Source of the DNA: Sipunculus nudus
Taxonomy: Eukaryota; Annelida; Sipuncula; Golfingiida; Sipunculidae
Length of the DNA: 64,000 nucleotides
Direction: 5' to 3'
Assembly: GCA_026874595.1 (NCBI GenBank)
Contig: CM049314.1
Coordinates: 78,729,300-78,793,299, forward strand
This document shows, one piece after another, positions 36,290 through 48,857 of the stretch. The position numbers and the translations under genes were made by a program. The notes under the pieces are model-generated. The model saw only the letters and a program-made list of their open reading frames with translations. It did no database searches and was not told where the DNA came from. The stretch's first letter is position 1. Each line of letters begins with the position of its first letter.

Positions 36290-36790
36290 GCTTTATAACA
36301 TACACAAAAATGGTGGCGCCACCTGCAGCCATTTTCTCACAGCATTCATCTGTTTGTCTGCCTTGGGTTAAAATCACTCATATCTCTGCAATGGTTTGAT
36401 CAAATTACCAGAAATTTGGCATGAGTATACATCCTGCGTAGCTTTCCTGATTTTATTACAGGTGGCGCCACCTTCATTCATATTCACGCTGTAGACATCC
36501 ATGCTTATATCTCCGGACTCGTTCGACCAATCAGGAAAAAAGTTTACACAAATGAAGCCCTTGGATAGCTTTATAACATACACACCTCCACCTGCAGCCA
36601 TTTTTGCACAGCGTCCATCTGTTTGTCTGCTGTTGGATAGAATCACTCATATCTCTGCAGTGGTTTGACTTTTCCACCTGAAATTTTGCATGTGTATACA
36701 TCTTGGATAGTTTCTCATTCAAATTACAGGTGGCGCCACTTATAATCATGTTTACATGGCAGACATCCATTCTTATATGTAACACATGTA
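36290..36790 (+). repeat. Dispersed repeat, two 265-bp copies with GGTGGCGCCACC
   Basis: Two tandem copies share 'CATCTGTTTGTCTGC', 'AATCACTCATATCTCTGCA.TGG', 'GAAATTT.GCATG.GTATACAT' and the palindrome GGTGGCGCCACC. A reverse-complement copy lies at 53780-54180. No protein is encoded. 35919-36289 is intron with a related weak fragment. Confidence 0.75.
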
Positions 36791-36869
36791 ACTCTATTTC
36801 CCCTTGCCACTCAATCCATGCCTCACTTAACCTGTCCTACTCTGATTTTGGCGGATTCACGTAGTTGCT

Positions 36870-37690
36870 TGTTGACTACCTGTATTCTAGTTTAATCAAG
36901 ATTTAATTGTATACCCAAAATTAGATCTGAATTTTTTTTTAAAAATTAAGGTTATTAGCATATATTTAAAATCATTACCTTTAATTTTGCAAAACTTTGA
37001 CCATGGCATGTTTTTTTACTGTAAGTACATTTGATTTAATTTTCACAGCAGGTACACATAAGGATTTAATCTGTTAAAATAAAAGCTAAAAAATTAGGCT
37101 AGTTATTGAAGTTTGTTTCAGAGGCTTTATTGTATTAATTTGTATTGTATAGCTCCAGGCTGCCCACTTCTGGTCACTACAGCCCTGTCTGGATAACCTT
37201 ATTAGTAGTGCAACACTTGTTGAGCACCCCTGCTGTGACAGGTGTACAATTACTCTTATGTCAACCCCCCCCCCCCCACCAAGTGTATTGCAATAACTGT
37301 TATTGTTTGAACTGTACTTCGTTAAAGCTGTTTTCACTCTAATGTACAAAACAATTCTTAAGATTGTTATTCAAGGAGTAATCCAGAAGATGCCATGTGG
37401 TGGTAATGTTGCATTTGAAAAAATTAATTTCCATTTAAATCATTTAATTTAATATAATAATTCCAATCAGAAGGCATAATTTGACAGTATATGAGCCAAA
37501 TCATTTATAAATAAAGGTGCAATTTAGAATTTTGAATTCTGAATCAAGTGTTATTTTAAGATATTTATTGTTTTACAAATTCAAAAAGAATATTTAAAAA
37601 AAATTAATACATCTGTGTGCATAACTGAATGTTACCTAGTCAAATTAACTATAAATGTTGATGCAATTTTGATTTGTGAATAAACTTAAA
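36870..37690 (+). repeat. Dispersed repeat fragment related to 8160-8760
   Basis: It shares 'CCCAAAATTAGATC', 'GACCATGGCA..TTTTT', 'GGTACACATA', 'CCACTTCTGGTCACTACAGCC' and a C-tract near 37267-37280 with the segment at 8200-8730. AT-rich, no gene. Confidence 0.7.
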
Positions 37691-37704
37691 TAATGTATAG
37701 TAAA

Positions 37705-40700
37705 TTTTTAGCTCAGCTGACTATAAGTCATCTGAGCTATAGTCGAAGTCCATTGTCCGTCGTTCGTCAGTCCGTCTGTAGATGTGGCTCATTTTGAAAC
37801 CGTAAGACCTAGGAATCCAAAATATGGCATAATGTTAGATGTCCCCAAGATCTCCTACCAAGCCGAAAACTGGGTCTTTGTGACTTTGTTCCTTTGAGAA
37901 ATTAAGGAAAAACCTCTATTTTTTATTAAAAAAAAACCTATTTTCACACTTCAGGACTGCCTAATATCAAAACTACCCATCTGTTTTTCCTCATATTTAC
38001 CATAAATATTCCCCTATATAGTTCCTATGTACATGCCAGAATTTATGTCTGTATTATATAATTTAAAAAAGTAAGGGGCCCAAACATAATGCATTTTGTA
38101 AAAAAATCAGGATAGATATTTGATCTTTTAACACAAAACTTGTTAAAGCTATGGACTTTTTTTTCCAGTAATATAACTTTAATTAATCAAAATTAAATTG
38201 TATACCCAAAATTAGATCAAAATATTTTAAATTTTTTGAAATATTAACAAAAATAAAAAATTGGTACCCTAAATTTTGCCCAATTTTGACCAAGGCACGT
38301 TTTTTTCCTGTAAGTACTGTGGATTTAATTATCACAGCATGTTTTTGTTAGCTTTTTGTCTGTTAACACCAAAAATTTGAAACCAGTTGATCAAAAACTG
38401 TAGATTTTATTCAAGTTTTAAACATCATGTAACATATTGTTTACATCAAGCTAGTGTTATGCAGTTTGCAAGAGCTCAGCTCCCCAGCTTCAGCTCTGAG
38501 TTCCTAAAATTTGGCATACAATTAGATGTCTCCGAAATCCCCTACCATGCCAAGAATTTGGTCACTAGGACTTAATACCTTTGATATTTTATTGAAAAAC
38601 TTCATTTTTCCATTAAAAACCCATTGTTACACTTCAAGAATGCCTAATATCAAAACCACTTATCTGACTTTAATCATATATAATATACATATTTTTCTAT
38701 ACATTCTCTATGCACATGCCAGAAATGATGTCAGTATTGTGTAATTGTTTTAGGTTATGGGCCCAAACATAATGCACTTTGTAAAAAATCAAGAAATATA
38801 TATTTACTCCCTAACAAGAGGAGAGCTGAAGCTAGAGATTTTTAGCTCAGCTGACTGTAAGTCATCTGAGTTATAGTCATGGTCCTTTGTCCATCGTCTG
38901 TCGTGCCGTCCAGCCGTCCGGCCGTTAACAGGGCACGTATTAAAACCGTTGGACCTACGAATCCAAAATTCTGCATACCATTAGATGTCCCCAAAATCTC
39001 CTACCATACCGAAAATTGGGTCATTAGAACTTTGTTCCTTCGAGATATTAAGAAAAAACCTCCGTTTTCCATAAAAAAGCCATTGTTACACTTCAAGGCT
39101 GCCTAATATCAAAACCACTGATCTGTTTTTGATCATATTTAGTATTCATATTTTTCCATACATTTTCTGTGCACATACCAAAAATTAGGTCAGTATTGGG
39201 TATTATTTTGAAGTTATAGGCCTAAATATAATGCAATTATTTAAAAATCAAGAAATATATTTGCTCATTTAACATGAGAATTGCTGAAGCTGGAAGCTTT
39301 TTTTCAGGAATATAACTTTATTCAATCAAGTTTCAATTGTTTACCCAAAATTAGATCTGAATTTTGCAAATTTTTCAAGTTATTAGCATAAATAAAAAAT
39401 CAATACCTTAAATTTTGTCCAACTTTGGCAGTGGCACATTTTTTCCCTGTAAGCACTGTTGATTTAATTTTCACAGCATATATACATAAGAATTTAATAT
39501 TTAAAAATCTGAAATTTCAAAGTAATTGTTTGAAAAGAGTAGCTTTTATTCAAGTTTTCATACACCATGTCTGGTGTTGTTTACATCTGGCCCACCTAGT
39601 AGTACAGCCTTCACTTGCATTATAGTACCCACCCCAGGCAGCTTGCCTTGGCCCAGCTTGGCCACTACTAGCAGGCATCCCCTCTGCCCTGCACTCACCC
39701 CCCCAGCTGGTGCATAAACTAGATGAATGTTATAATTTTCTGTATTTTATTTTATTCTTGGACATGCTTTATTTTAGATTTTGTATTGTACCATCAGGGT
39801 TACAATGATTAAAGTGTACATTTAATTGTGTCCACAAAGTGATGTATTGCTATGAAAGTGTGGGTGTTCATCAGATAAGTCATGCTTTACTTCAGAAGAG
39901 TAAAACTTCACCAGGTGAGAAATTGACTATTAATTCCAGTAATTAATTATAGCTGAGATTGTAATTAGCATAATGATATTGTTTGTCCCTCATTCAACCA
40001 ACAGTGTGTATACTTTATTTGAAAAGATGTTTTTATTTTATCAAATTTACTGAATCTTTAATTTTATTCCGGTGAATAAAATTAAGCATGTACTGAAAAC
40101 TCCAATGTGCAAAACTTTTTAATAGGGATTCAAGGAATAATTTTGTAGATGCCATGTTGTGGCATTATTTTCTTTTACATTCAGTTTAAACATTTGATTT
40201 AAAAATAATAAAATATATGTGTATGCATAATATGACCCAGTATGATATATAGAGATTGCAACTTAGAATTCTAATATTTTAACTTATATTTTCAGTTATG
40301 ATAATACAAATTTATAACACTTGTAAATAAAAAAAAATGAATCAGATAAAAACTTCTTAATTGAAAAAGTGGATATGCTAAAAAAATAGGCTTATATATA
40401 AACTTATATGCATTATTCCCTTGAAAGTGTAATAAAGGTATTAGTCCATTCTGTCCAATTTCCTGTCCATCTGTAAATTTTTCATATGCATCACAGTATC
40501 TCAAAACTTTTACTGTTTTTCTTCATGACAGTCTTGTCAGAGTATTAGTTTGCAATCATATATTGAGAACTTTACTATAACCAAGTAGGAGGGCCCTTTC
40601 CTCTTAGCTTCTCATATGCTTATATAAATGAAAAACATTACAATAGAATATTTTTCATATTTTGCATTTGCAAAAATTTCGAACTTAAACTGGGTGTCGT

Positions 40701-41327
40701 GACCCATGGATCCTTTGTTTATATTCTGGATTCTCAACATCATTGTTTTGCTAAAACTGAATAAATACCAGACATGGTGCAAATACTTTGCAAATGTATA
40801 TGAATATGAATTTGAATATGTGCTCCATTATAAAATTTCTTGCATAAGAATGGGAATTCAGGTAAAAATGAAAGTATTTGAATACCAGTGCAAATACTTT
40901 CAAAATGTATTCATGAATGCATTCATGAATATATTCTATAATATTATTTTAATAATAATTTCAGTTATATTTTATTTAAAAAATCATATGATTCTCTTAT
41001 TATTTTTAATAGAAATTATATTTGGCACAATATTTGTTACTAATTTTTAATAAATAGTTAAACTCTTATCTTATATGTGCTGCTTATCAGTTACATGGCC
41101 AAGTCAAAATCTGTATGACAGTAGCACTCCATTTGTTAATAAAACAAATGAAATCAGTCTCTTCCCTGTCTCCTAAGAAACTATCAAAATCATAAATAAG
41201 CTAAACACCAACAACTCATAATACAGCTTATATTTATTTCCACACAAAACCAGCATGTGCCTCATTTCAGAATCATATTTTTTATCATATATAACAGCTG
41301 AGCTCCGTGACCCATGGGTCCCTTGTT
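37705..41327 (+). repeat. Large dispersed element, head to tail
   Basis: The head is AGCTCAGCTGACTATAAGTC and CATCTGAGCTATAG at 37711, with a second head at 38843. The tails are GTGTCGTGACCCATGGATCC at about 40693 and CAGCTGAGCTCCGTGACCCA TGGGTCCC at about 41297. The two heads and two tails suggest nested or tandem copies. The interior is AT-rich and shares about 1.5 kb with 44400-45900. The short frames inside (for example 40706-41050) are repeated at 42193-42438 and are repeat sequence, not a gene. Confidence 0.75.
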
Positions 41328-42812
41328 TTGTCAGGGATGTAACATTATTTTATCAAGATTCAATTGAATACCCAAAATTAGTTCTGGATTTTAAAATTTT
41401 ATAAGTTATTAGTATAGATATAAAATTAGTACCTTAAATTTTGCCAAACTTTTACCATGGCACGTTTGTTTCATGTGAGCACTGTTGATATAATTTTCAT
41501 ATCATGCACACATAAGGATTTCAGCTTTTTATTTTAGAAAGCTGAAAGAAATTGGCCAAAAATTGTTGCTTTTATCAATGTTTTTATGAGACCATGTCAG
41601 ACCTTAGCTCTCCCTAGCCCCTCTTGAGTCACCTGTATGTTGACCTTGTTGACCTTTCATCAAATTATGCACGCTTGACATGAGGCATACACTGGGGCAG
41701 CCAGGCAGCTCATGGCCAGGAACAGTTGATCCAGGTGTCAAACCCAACTCATCTAGTAGTTTTAACTAACAACATAACAATAAAAAATATATTAATAAAT
41801 TTTTTTGGTTTTTAATAACAAATAAAAAAAAATGGAAAAGGAATTTGTTAGTTGATAATAACAGGAAATGAACTTGCAGTTACTGATGATATAAGAATAA
41901 TGTATTGATTTATAGAATGTCACGTATTCCAAATAACACCATGCAGTCACCTATGTTATTTTTTAGTTCAATTTTAATGATAAAAAAATAAATCATATTA
42001 TTCATAACTAATTATTAGGGATCATATGAAGAAAATTAATGTTAGACAAAGATGCAGTTGATAATATTAATCTAGATTCCTGCTGTGTCTAGTGTTTACA
42101 TTGATGTGAAATTAGTCCAAAATGAATATATTGCATTTATTTTTTAATATGAATAAAAGCCATAAAAACAGGTACTTATGATCATTATTTAAATGTGTGA
42201 ATTTTGTATATTCTGGATTCTCGACATCATTGTTTGGCGAAAACTGAATAAATACCAGACATGGTGTGAATACTTTGCAAATGTATTTGAATATGAATAT
42301 GAATATGTACTCCGTTATAAAATTTCTTGCATAAGAATGGGAATTCAGGTAAAAATGAAAGTATATGAATACCAGTGCAAATACTTTCAAAATGTATTCA
42401 TGAATGCATTCATGAATATATTCTTTGATAATATTTAATAATCATTTCAGTTGTATTTTATTTTTGAAAATCATATGATTCTCTTATTATTTTGTATAAA
42501 AATTATATTTGGGACAATTTGTAATTATTTTTAATAAATAGTTAAACTCTTATATTATATGTTCTGCTTATAAGTTATGGCCAAGTCAAAATCTGTGTGA
42601 CAATAGCACTCCATTTGTTGATAAAATAAATGGTATCAATCCTCTTCCCCGTCTTTAAAGATACTATCAAAATCATACATAAGCTAAACACCCACAACTC
42701 ATAATACAGCTTATATTTATTTCCACACAAAATCAGCATGTTCCTCATTTCTAAATCATATTTTGTATCATATATAACAGCTGAGCACCGTGACCCATGG
42801 GTCCCTTGTTTA
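41328..42812 (+). repeat. Partial copy of the same dispersed family
   Basis: 42195-42812 repeats 40710-41330 closely (CAGACATGGTG..AATACTTTGC, ATGAATGCATTCATGAATAT, tail CACCGTGACCCATGGGTCCC TTGTTT). 41330-41600 repeats the interior block found at 39300-39550. There is no head here. Confidence 0.75.
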
Positions 42813-43404
42813 AACTTGGGGAAAAAATGGATGCAATGAAAAAAATTGATAAAAAAATTATTTAATTAAAAAATTAGGATATAAGATGTATATCAACAAA
42901 CTCTTGGTCAAGTTCAAAGATGAGTGACCTTGACCTATTTTCCTTTGCTTTGAAGCTGATTATAGAAAAACAGTCAGAAGCTTATATCTCAGGAACCATT
43001 GGGAGGATTTTCATAAAACTTACTATGATCATTGGGACTGATGATCTGTACCAGCAGCACAATTTTGGTGGCGCCACCTACAGTTTCTGATTTTTAATGA
43101 ATTTTTATCAGATTTTTCAATTGTGGTCTTGTGTGCAGGAAACCTCCAAAGGTATTTCACAGGAAGCTCATTTCTTCAGTGCTATTGCACATTTACAAAA
43201 TCTTGGTCAAGTTCAAAGATGGGTGATCTTGACCTACTTTCAAATTCACAGAGCTTAGAATAGAAAAAACTTAGGGGCTTATTTCTCAGGAAGCATTTGG
43301 TGGATTGTTATGAAACATGGTACATACCTCTCCAATTTGAATATATAACTGATTATCAGCTTTTGTTAATATTCTAGTTTCACAATGCAATGCTTACAGA
43401 TACT
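42813..43404. repeat. Another repeat family with GGTGGCGCCACC
   Basis: It contains two diverged copies of 'CTTGGTCAAGTTCAAAGATG.GTGA.CTTGACCTA.TTTC' (about 42902 and 43201) with the perfect palindrome GGTGGCGCCACC at 43067-43078. No gene was seen. Confidence 0.65.
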
Positions 43405-46400
43405 GGCCTATTTTTAGCTCAGCTGACTATAAGTCATCTGAGCTATAGTGATGGTCCATTGTCCGTCGTCCGTCCGTCTGTCTGTCCGTCCGTCCGTCAG
43501 TGTGTCTGTCTGTCCATCTTGATGTCCGTCCGTAAGACTGGCACGTTTCGACACCGTTGGACCTACGAATCTGAATTTCGGCATACAGTTAGATGTCCCT
43601 CCTACCATGCCAAAAATTGGGTCTATAGGACTTCGTTCCTTTGAGATATTAAGGAAAAACCTCAATTTTTTATTAGAAATCTATTTTCACACTTCAGGAC
43701 TGCCTAATATCAAAACCACTCATCTGGTTTTCTTCATATTTACCATAAATATTCCTCTATATAGTTCCTATGTACATGCCAGATATTAAGTCATTATTTT
43801 ATAATTTTAAAAAGTTATGGGCCCAAACATAATGGACTTTGTAAAAAATCAGGAAGATATTTGGTCACTTAAGACCAAAAGTGTTAAAGGTAGGGACTTT
43901 TTTCCAGTAATACAACTTTAATTAATCAAAATTTAATTGTATACCAAAAATAAGATCAAAATTTGTTAAATTTTTTTAAATATTGGCAAAAATATAAAAT
44001 TGGTACCTTAAATTTTGCCCAACTTTGGCCATGGCATGTTTTTTTCCTGTAAGTACCGTGGATTTATTTTCACACCATGTATACATAAGGATTTAATCTG
44101 TTAAAATCTGAAATTTGAAAATAAAAGCTGCAAAATTAGGCTAGTTATTGAATTTTTTGGGAGGCTCTTGTTGTATTCCCTTACATTGTCAAGCAGTCCA
44201 CTTTGATGACTGTAGGTTATTCAGTGCACATCTCTATGCTCCCCAGGCTGTTGACATAATTTTAGATGTCCCCAAAATCTCCTACCATACCGAAAATTGG
44301 GTCATTAGGACTTTGTTCCTTCGAGATATTAAGGAAAAAAAAACTCTGTTTTCCATAAAAAAAAGCCACTGTTACACTTCAAGGCTGCCTTATATCAAAA
44401 CCACTCATCTGTTTTTGATCGTATTTAGTATTCACATTCTTATATACATTTTCTATGAACATACCAAAAATTAGGTCAGTATTGGGTATTATTTTGAAGT
44501 TATGGGCCAAAACATAATGCAATTTTTTAAAAAATCAGGAAATATATTTACTCACATGAGAATTGCTGAACCTAGAGATTTTTTTTCAGGAATATAACTT
44601 TATTTAATCAAGATTCAATTGTTTACCCAAAATTAGATCTGAGTTTTGCAAATTTTTCAAGTTATAAGCATTAATAAAAAATCAATACCTTAAATTTTGT
44701 CCAACTTTGGCACTGTTGATTTAATTTTCCCAGCATATCTGCATAAGGATTTAATCTTTTAAAATCTGAACTTTCAAAAGAAATTGATTGGAATGAAAAG
44801 CTTTTATTCATGTTTTCATACACCATGTCAAGTGTTGTTTACATCTTGCCCACCTAGTAGTACAGCCTTCACTTGCATTATGTAACCCACCCCAGGCAGC
44901 TTACCTTGGCCCAGCTTGGCCACTACTAGCAAGCTTCCCCTCTGCCCTGCACTCATCCCCCCACCCCTGCTGGTGCATAAACTAGATGAATGTTATAATT
45001 TTTCTGTATTTCATTTTATTCTTGGACATGCTACATTTTAGATTTAGTATTGAACCACCAGGGTTACAATGATTTAAGTGTACATTTAATTGTGTCCACA
45101 AAGTGGTGTATTGCTGTGAAAGTGTGGATGTTCATGAGATAAGTAATTCCTTACTTCAGAAGAGTAAAAACTTCACCAGGTGTGAAATGACTATTAATTC
45201 CAGTAATTAATTAAAACTGGGATAGTAATTAGCACAATGATATTGTTTGTCCCTCATTCAACCAACAGTGTGTATACTTTATTTGAAAAGATGTTTTATT
45301 TTATCAAATTTACTTTTATTTTATTTTGGTGAATAAAATTAAGCATGTGCTGAAAACTCCAATGTGCAAAACTTTTTAATAGTGATTCAAGGAATATTCT
45401 TGTAGATGCCATGTTGTGGCATTATTTTCTTTTAAAATCAGTTTAAACATTTATGATTTAAAAATAATAAAATATATGTGTATGCATAATATGACCCAAT
45501 GTTTTTTACTCTGTATATATAATGATTGCAACTTTTGCAACAATTCTAATATTTTAACTTATATTTTCAGGTTTTTTAATTAAAAATTTATAAACCTGTA
45601 AATTAAAAAATGATTCAGATAAAAACTTCTTAATGGAAAAAGTGGATCTGCTTAAAAAAATAGGATTATATATAAACTTAAATGCATTATTCTCTTGAAA
45701 GTGAAATAAAGGTATTAGTCCATTCTGTCCACTTGCCTGTCCATCTGTAAATTTTCCTATGCAACACAGTATCTCAAAACTTTTACTGTTTTTCTTCATG
45801 ACAGTCTTGTCAGAGTATTAGTTTGCAATCATATATATAGAACTTTACTATAACCAAGTAGGAGGGCCCCTTTCCTCGTAGCTTTTCATATTCTTATATA
45901 AATGAAAAACATTACAATCGAATATTTCTACATCCACCTTTATGCTGCCCTCACTTTTCCCTTCTCCGAACCCCATCCCAAAGTCAGCCTCAGTAAGCAA
46001 GAACAAGATGAATCAGATATATTCATACTTTAATATTTTGTATAACTATTCGTCCATAGGTACCTATGTACATGCCTGAAATTATGTCAATATTGTGTAA
46101 TATGTAGACATAGTGGGCATCACAATAATGTACCTTGTCAAGACTAAAGAGATATTGTGTCATACAGTCACATATTCATAAATCACTTCATCAGCATAGT
46201 TAATCATGACATCATATCTGTCAAATTGAACGCTTGCAGACTACCATACACTTTAGATCCTTCAACAAATAGTCTTATCATCATTCTACTACTGCTTATT
46301 ACTGCTGTCATTGCATTCATATTTGCTCAAATATATCACAATTTTCAAACCCCTAAATAAATAAATAAAAAATAAACCACTTTATTTGACTCTTTTAATC

Positions 46401-46577
46401 CATCAGTCAGGTAATTTCATTTATCATTTACTCACATATTACATTACATTCCTTTATAATAACCCAACATGTACATGATATTCATAAGCTTTATCGACTC
46501 GATATAGTATCACAGTGGAGAAACATTTATAGTCCAATCACGATCAGCTGAGCACTGTGACCCATGGGTCCTTGTTT
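43405..46577 (+). repeat. Large dispersed element, second long copy
   Basis: The head is AGCTCAGCTGACTATAAGTC with a GTCCGTCCGTC-rich run at 43414-43540; the tail is CAGCTGAGCACTGTGACCCA TGGGTCC at 46545-46577. The interior 44400-45900 matches 39130-40620 at high identity, including 'CCCACCTAGTAGTACAGCC' and 'CCAACAGTGTGTATACTTTA'. No intact reading frame. Confidence 0.75.
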
Positions 46578-47361
46578 GGTCTCAGGGAGAATAATGACTA
46601 CTTACAGATCGAGTTTGAGGTTCATCCCAGCTGACCTATATTTGACTTTATGATAGATCCTGAACATAGAAAATTTCATGAAAAATAGAATTTTTTATGA
46701 AAAATGCACATGTTCAGAGTTTATTTTTACAATGCCTGGAGATACTGGCCTGATTATTGGTGTGTTGCTTGATAATGACCAGTTACAGATCGAGTTTGCA
46801 TTTTGTCCTGGTTGACCTACTTTTGACCATATGACAGCTCTTGAACTATTTAAAAATAATAGGATCTAACTGAACAAATGTGTAAACTGCTGAACAGTCA
46901 ACAGCTTATCAAAAAGCCAACCAGTTATCATTGTTATAGTTCAGATCTAATATTCACAAACTGCTTACATGCTTGGTCAGATCACAAAATATTATTTGCA
47001 GCAATATGTTCAATCATATCAATTATCCATGGCCTATATTACCTCTTACTCTCATACTTTATCCCCATTTGATAATATTTTAGATTACTTTCATGGTCAA
47101 TTTCAGCTGAGCACCATGACCCATGGTTCCTTGTTCGTAACAGAAACTGGTTTCATATTTAAGCCTAGGACCCCAGAAATCATGTTCTTATGACATTGAG
47201 TGAATGCATTTTTGATTTCCAGTCTACCTCATTTGATATTGTATGTAGGATACAGTAAAATATTCAGTGACAGCAAAACACCAGCTTACTGTGAAAGCAA
47301 GCCTTATGTTACAAGACAGTGCACAATATTCAGAGGAATTGATTGGATGTTGTTAATTCAG
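46578..47361. repeat. Intron with repeat fragments
   Basis: Two copies of 'ACAGATCGAGTTTG' (46606 and 46786) and a tail-type end CAGCTGAGCACCATGACCCA TGGTTCC at 47104-47137. 47138-47361 is plain intron leading to the acceptor TTAATTCAG. Confidence 0.6.
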
Positions 47362-47536
47362 GGAGTTACGAGAGCCTCACGGCAGAATCCACTTTGGAGG
47401 TACAGAGACAGCGATCAAATGGAGCGGTTACATGGATGGAGCTGTTGAGGGAGGTGAGAGGGCAGCCAGGGAAATCCTCCACCAGATGGGGCTGCTGTCA
47501 GAGGATCAAATATGGCAAGAGGAACCAGAATCTTTG
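47362..47536 (+). CDS. MAO: MAO exon, FAD GTETA and cage tyrosine
   Basis: The 175-nt exon follows TTAATTCAG and ends TTG|GTATAT. Its first base completes an Arg codon and it ends in phase 0. The translation includes [40 protein letters not shown] and [25 protein letters not shown] (FAGTETA in vertebrates) contacts the FAD, and the Tyr of WSGYM is the second aromatic-cage residue (Tyr435 in MAO-B). GERAAREIL and IWQEEPES are standard for the family. It is separated from the previous exon by an 11.4-kb repeat-filled intron. Confidence 0.97.
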
Positions 47537-47639
47537 GTATATTTGATTATTCTAAGATCCATAATAAATATTTTGTGTCAGCATGGATATGTCATGTGTA
47601 TGTTTTGTATGCATACAAAATGAGTGACCTTGGACTTCA

Positions 47640-48290
47640 AGAATTTTATTTTTTTTAAATTTTGTTTTGATTTGGGGTCATGAGGTCAAATGTCAAGGTC
47701 ACATGAACTTCTTATCAAGAAAGATTGTGGATGCATTTTAAACCAAACTTTCATTTTGCACAAATAGCTTTCCTGCCATTAGGGGTAGAAACCAATAAAT
47801 TTTGGGTTCACAATGTCAGGGGTCAAGGTTACAGGGGCAATCTGTTCACATATTTGTTCTGTAAGATAACTCCAGTTTCGATTGATACATTGCTTTCAAA
47901 CCTTCCTTTTATATGACGCACCAGTAATGTTAGAACTCTATTGATTTTTGGGTCATGAGATCAAAGGTTAAGGTCCTAGGACCAACTTCTTAAAAAAGAC
48001 TGTGGATGCAATTTAAGCTAAACATTTTGTCCCAAACCTTCTGTCTTTCACATGTGGCTCACTTGTCAATAGGAAAAAGGTTCCTTTTGATTATGGGGTC
48101 ACTTGGTCAAAGGTCAAGTTCACATGGCTCATCCATTCAGAAATTAGTTAATCGATGATAACTCCAGTTTGGGTAGACAGATTGGCTTCAAACTTATCAC
48201 AGGACCAATACCTTGAAAAAGCACATGAACATATCCTTATAGAAAAATTCAGCTGAGCATGGAGACTCATTTGTCACGAGTTATCTTTAA
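47640..48290 (+). repeat. AGGTCA-rich dispersed repeat
   Basis: Four successive units of about 200 bp or less carry variants of AGGTCAAAGGTCAAGGTCAC (47682, 47818, 47949, 48105). It ends near TTCAGCTGAGCATGGAGACTC. The same sequence is found at 121-300 and 54480-55050. It lies in the last MAO intron. Confidence 0.75.
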
Positions 48291-48472
48291 ATATACAAGA
48301 CCATCTTAAAATGGCTTAGAAATTCACTGTATTTATAAAGCAAAATACATATTGGCAGCTGCAACACCAAAATATTTTTTAAATGTTTGTACACATTATT
48401 TTTTTATTCTGTTAATTTTTTTACTTTTATATAAAATAATTGTCTTTACATATTTATGTTTGATTTTTACAG

Positions 48473-48739
48473 GATGTTCCAGTATTACCCATTGAGATTA
48501 CTTTTCTGGAGAAGTACGCCCCGTCCGTCAGTGACCTCGTCAGGTATGCCATCATGGCGGGGGTTTTTGGGACACTTGTCTTCTTCCTGTTTACTAAACA
48601 AGGACAACAAGCTGCTAAAACCATCCCGTTTGTTTACATGGCTCACTCTTGGTATATGGACAGGAGAGAACGATGGATGGAACTGGTCGGAAAATGGTCC
48701 AGATGGCGAAACAAGATGGCCAACCATGGAAATAAATAA
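48473..48739 (+). CDS. MAO: MAO terminal exon with membrane anchor
   Basis: The exon follows TTTTTACAG and ends at TAA 48737-48739; it encodes 88 residues starting DVPVLPIEITFLEKYAPSV. A hydrophobic segment (about residues 26-41, AIMAGVFGTLVFFLF) followed by TKQG is the C-terminal anchor that places MAO in the mitochondrial outer membrane. The tail continues with a basic, aromatic stretch (DRRERWMELVGKWSRWRNK) about 30 residues beyond the usual vertebrate end. The last 16 codons or so and the stop are the first copy of a 57-bp tandem triplication, so the extended tail may be lineage-specific. Confidence 0.93.
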   Translation, partial: DVPVLPIEITFLEKYAPSVSDLVRYAIMAGVFGTLVFFLFTKQGQQAAKTIPFVYMAHSWYMDRRERWMELVGKWSRWRNKMANHGNK

Positions 48740-48857
48740 AACGTGAGAAAATGGTCTAAATGGTGAAACAAGATGGCCGATCATAGAAATAAATAAAACA
48801 TGAGAAAATGGTCTAGATGGCGAAACAAGATGGCAGATCATAGAAATAAATAAAATA
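48686..48857 (+). repeat. 57-bp tandem triplication over MAO stop codon and 3' end
   Basis: Three copies start near 48690, 48747 and 48804, exactly 57 bp apart. Each contains GAAAATGGTC...GAAACAAGATGG and AAATAAATAAAA. The first copy is coding (WSRWRNKMANHGNK and stop); the other two lie in the 3' UTR. Each copy brings overlapping AATAAA motifs, so this triples the candidate poly(A) signals (48731-48740 and one set per later copy). Confidence 0.9.

Larger units (their letters stand above)
346..48739 (+). other. MAO: Monoamine oxidase-like gene, 5' end missing
   Basis: This is the span of a flavin-containing monoamine oxidase gene, an enzyme that oxidatively deaminates biogenic amines at the mitochondrial outer membrane using covalent FAD. 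Eleven exons on the + strand join with consistent phases and GT-AG borders to give about 466 codons, against 520-527 residues for vertebrate MAO. Roughly the first 100 residues, including the Rossmann GxGxxG dinucleotide-binding start, lie left of the window. Seen: [52 protein letters not shown] and a C-terminal hydrophobic anchor. The exon borders agree with vertebrate MAO as I remember them, except that one vertebrate exon is split here into 19312-19378 and 20555-20643. One exon (23665-23761) contains an in-frame TAA, so whether the gene is functional is open. Confidence 0.93.

Noticed and set aside
40706-42438. Two related frames (40706-41050 and 42193-42438) that look like paralogous small proteins
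   Set aside because: Their similarity comes from the whole surrounding DNA being a duplicated dispersed repeat. The composition is AT-driven, and the similarity extends into clearly non-coding sequence.
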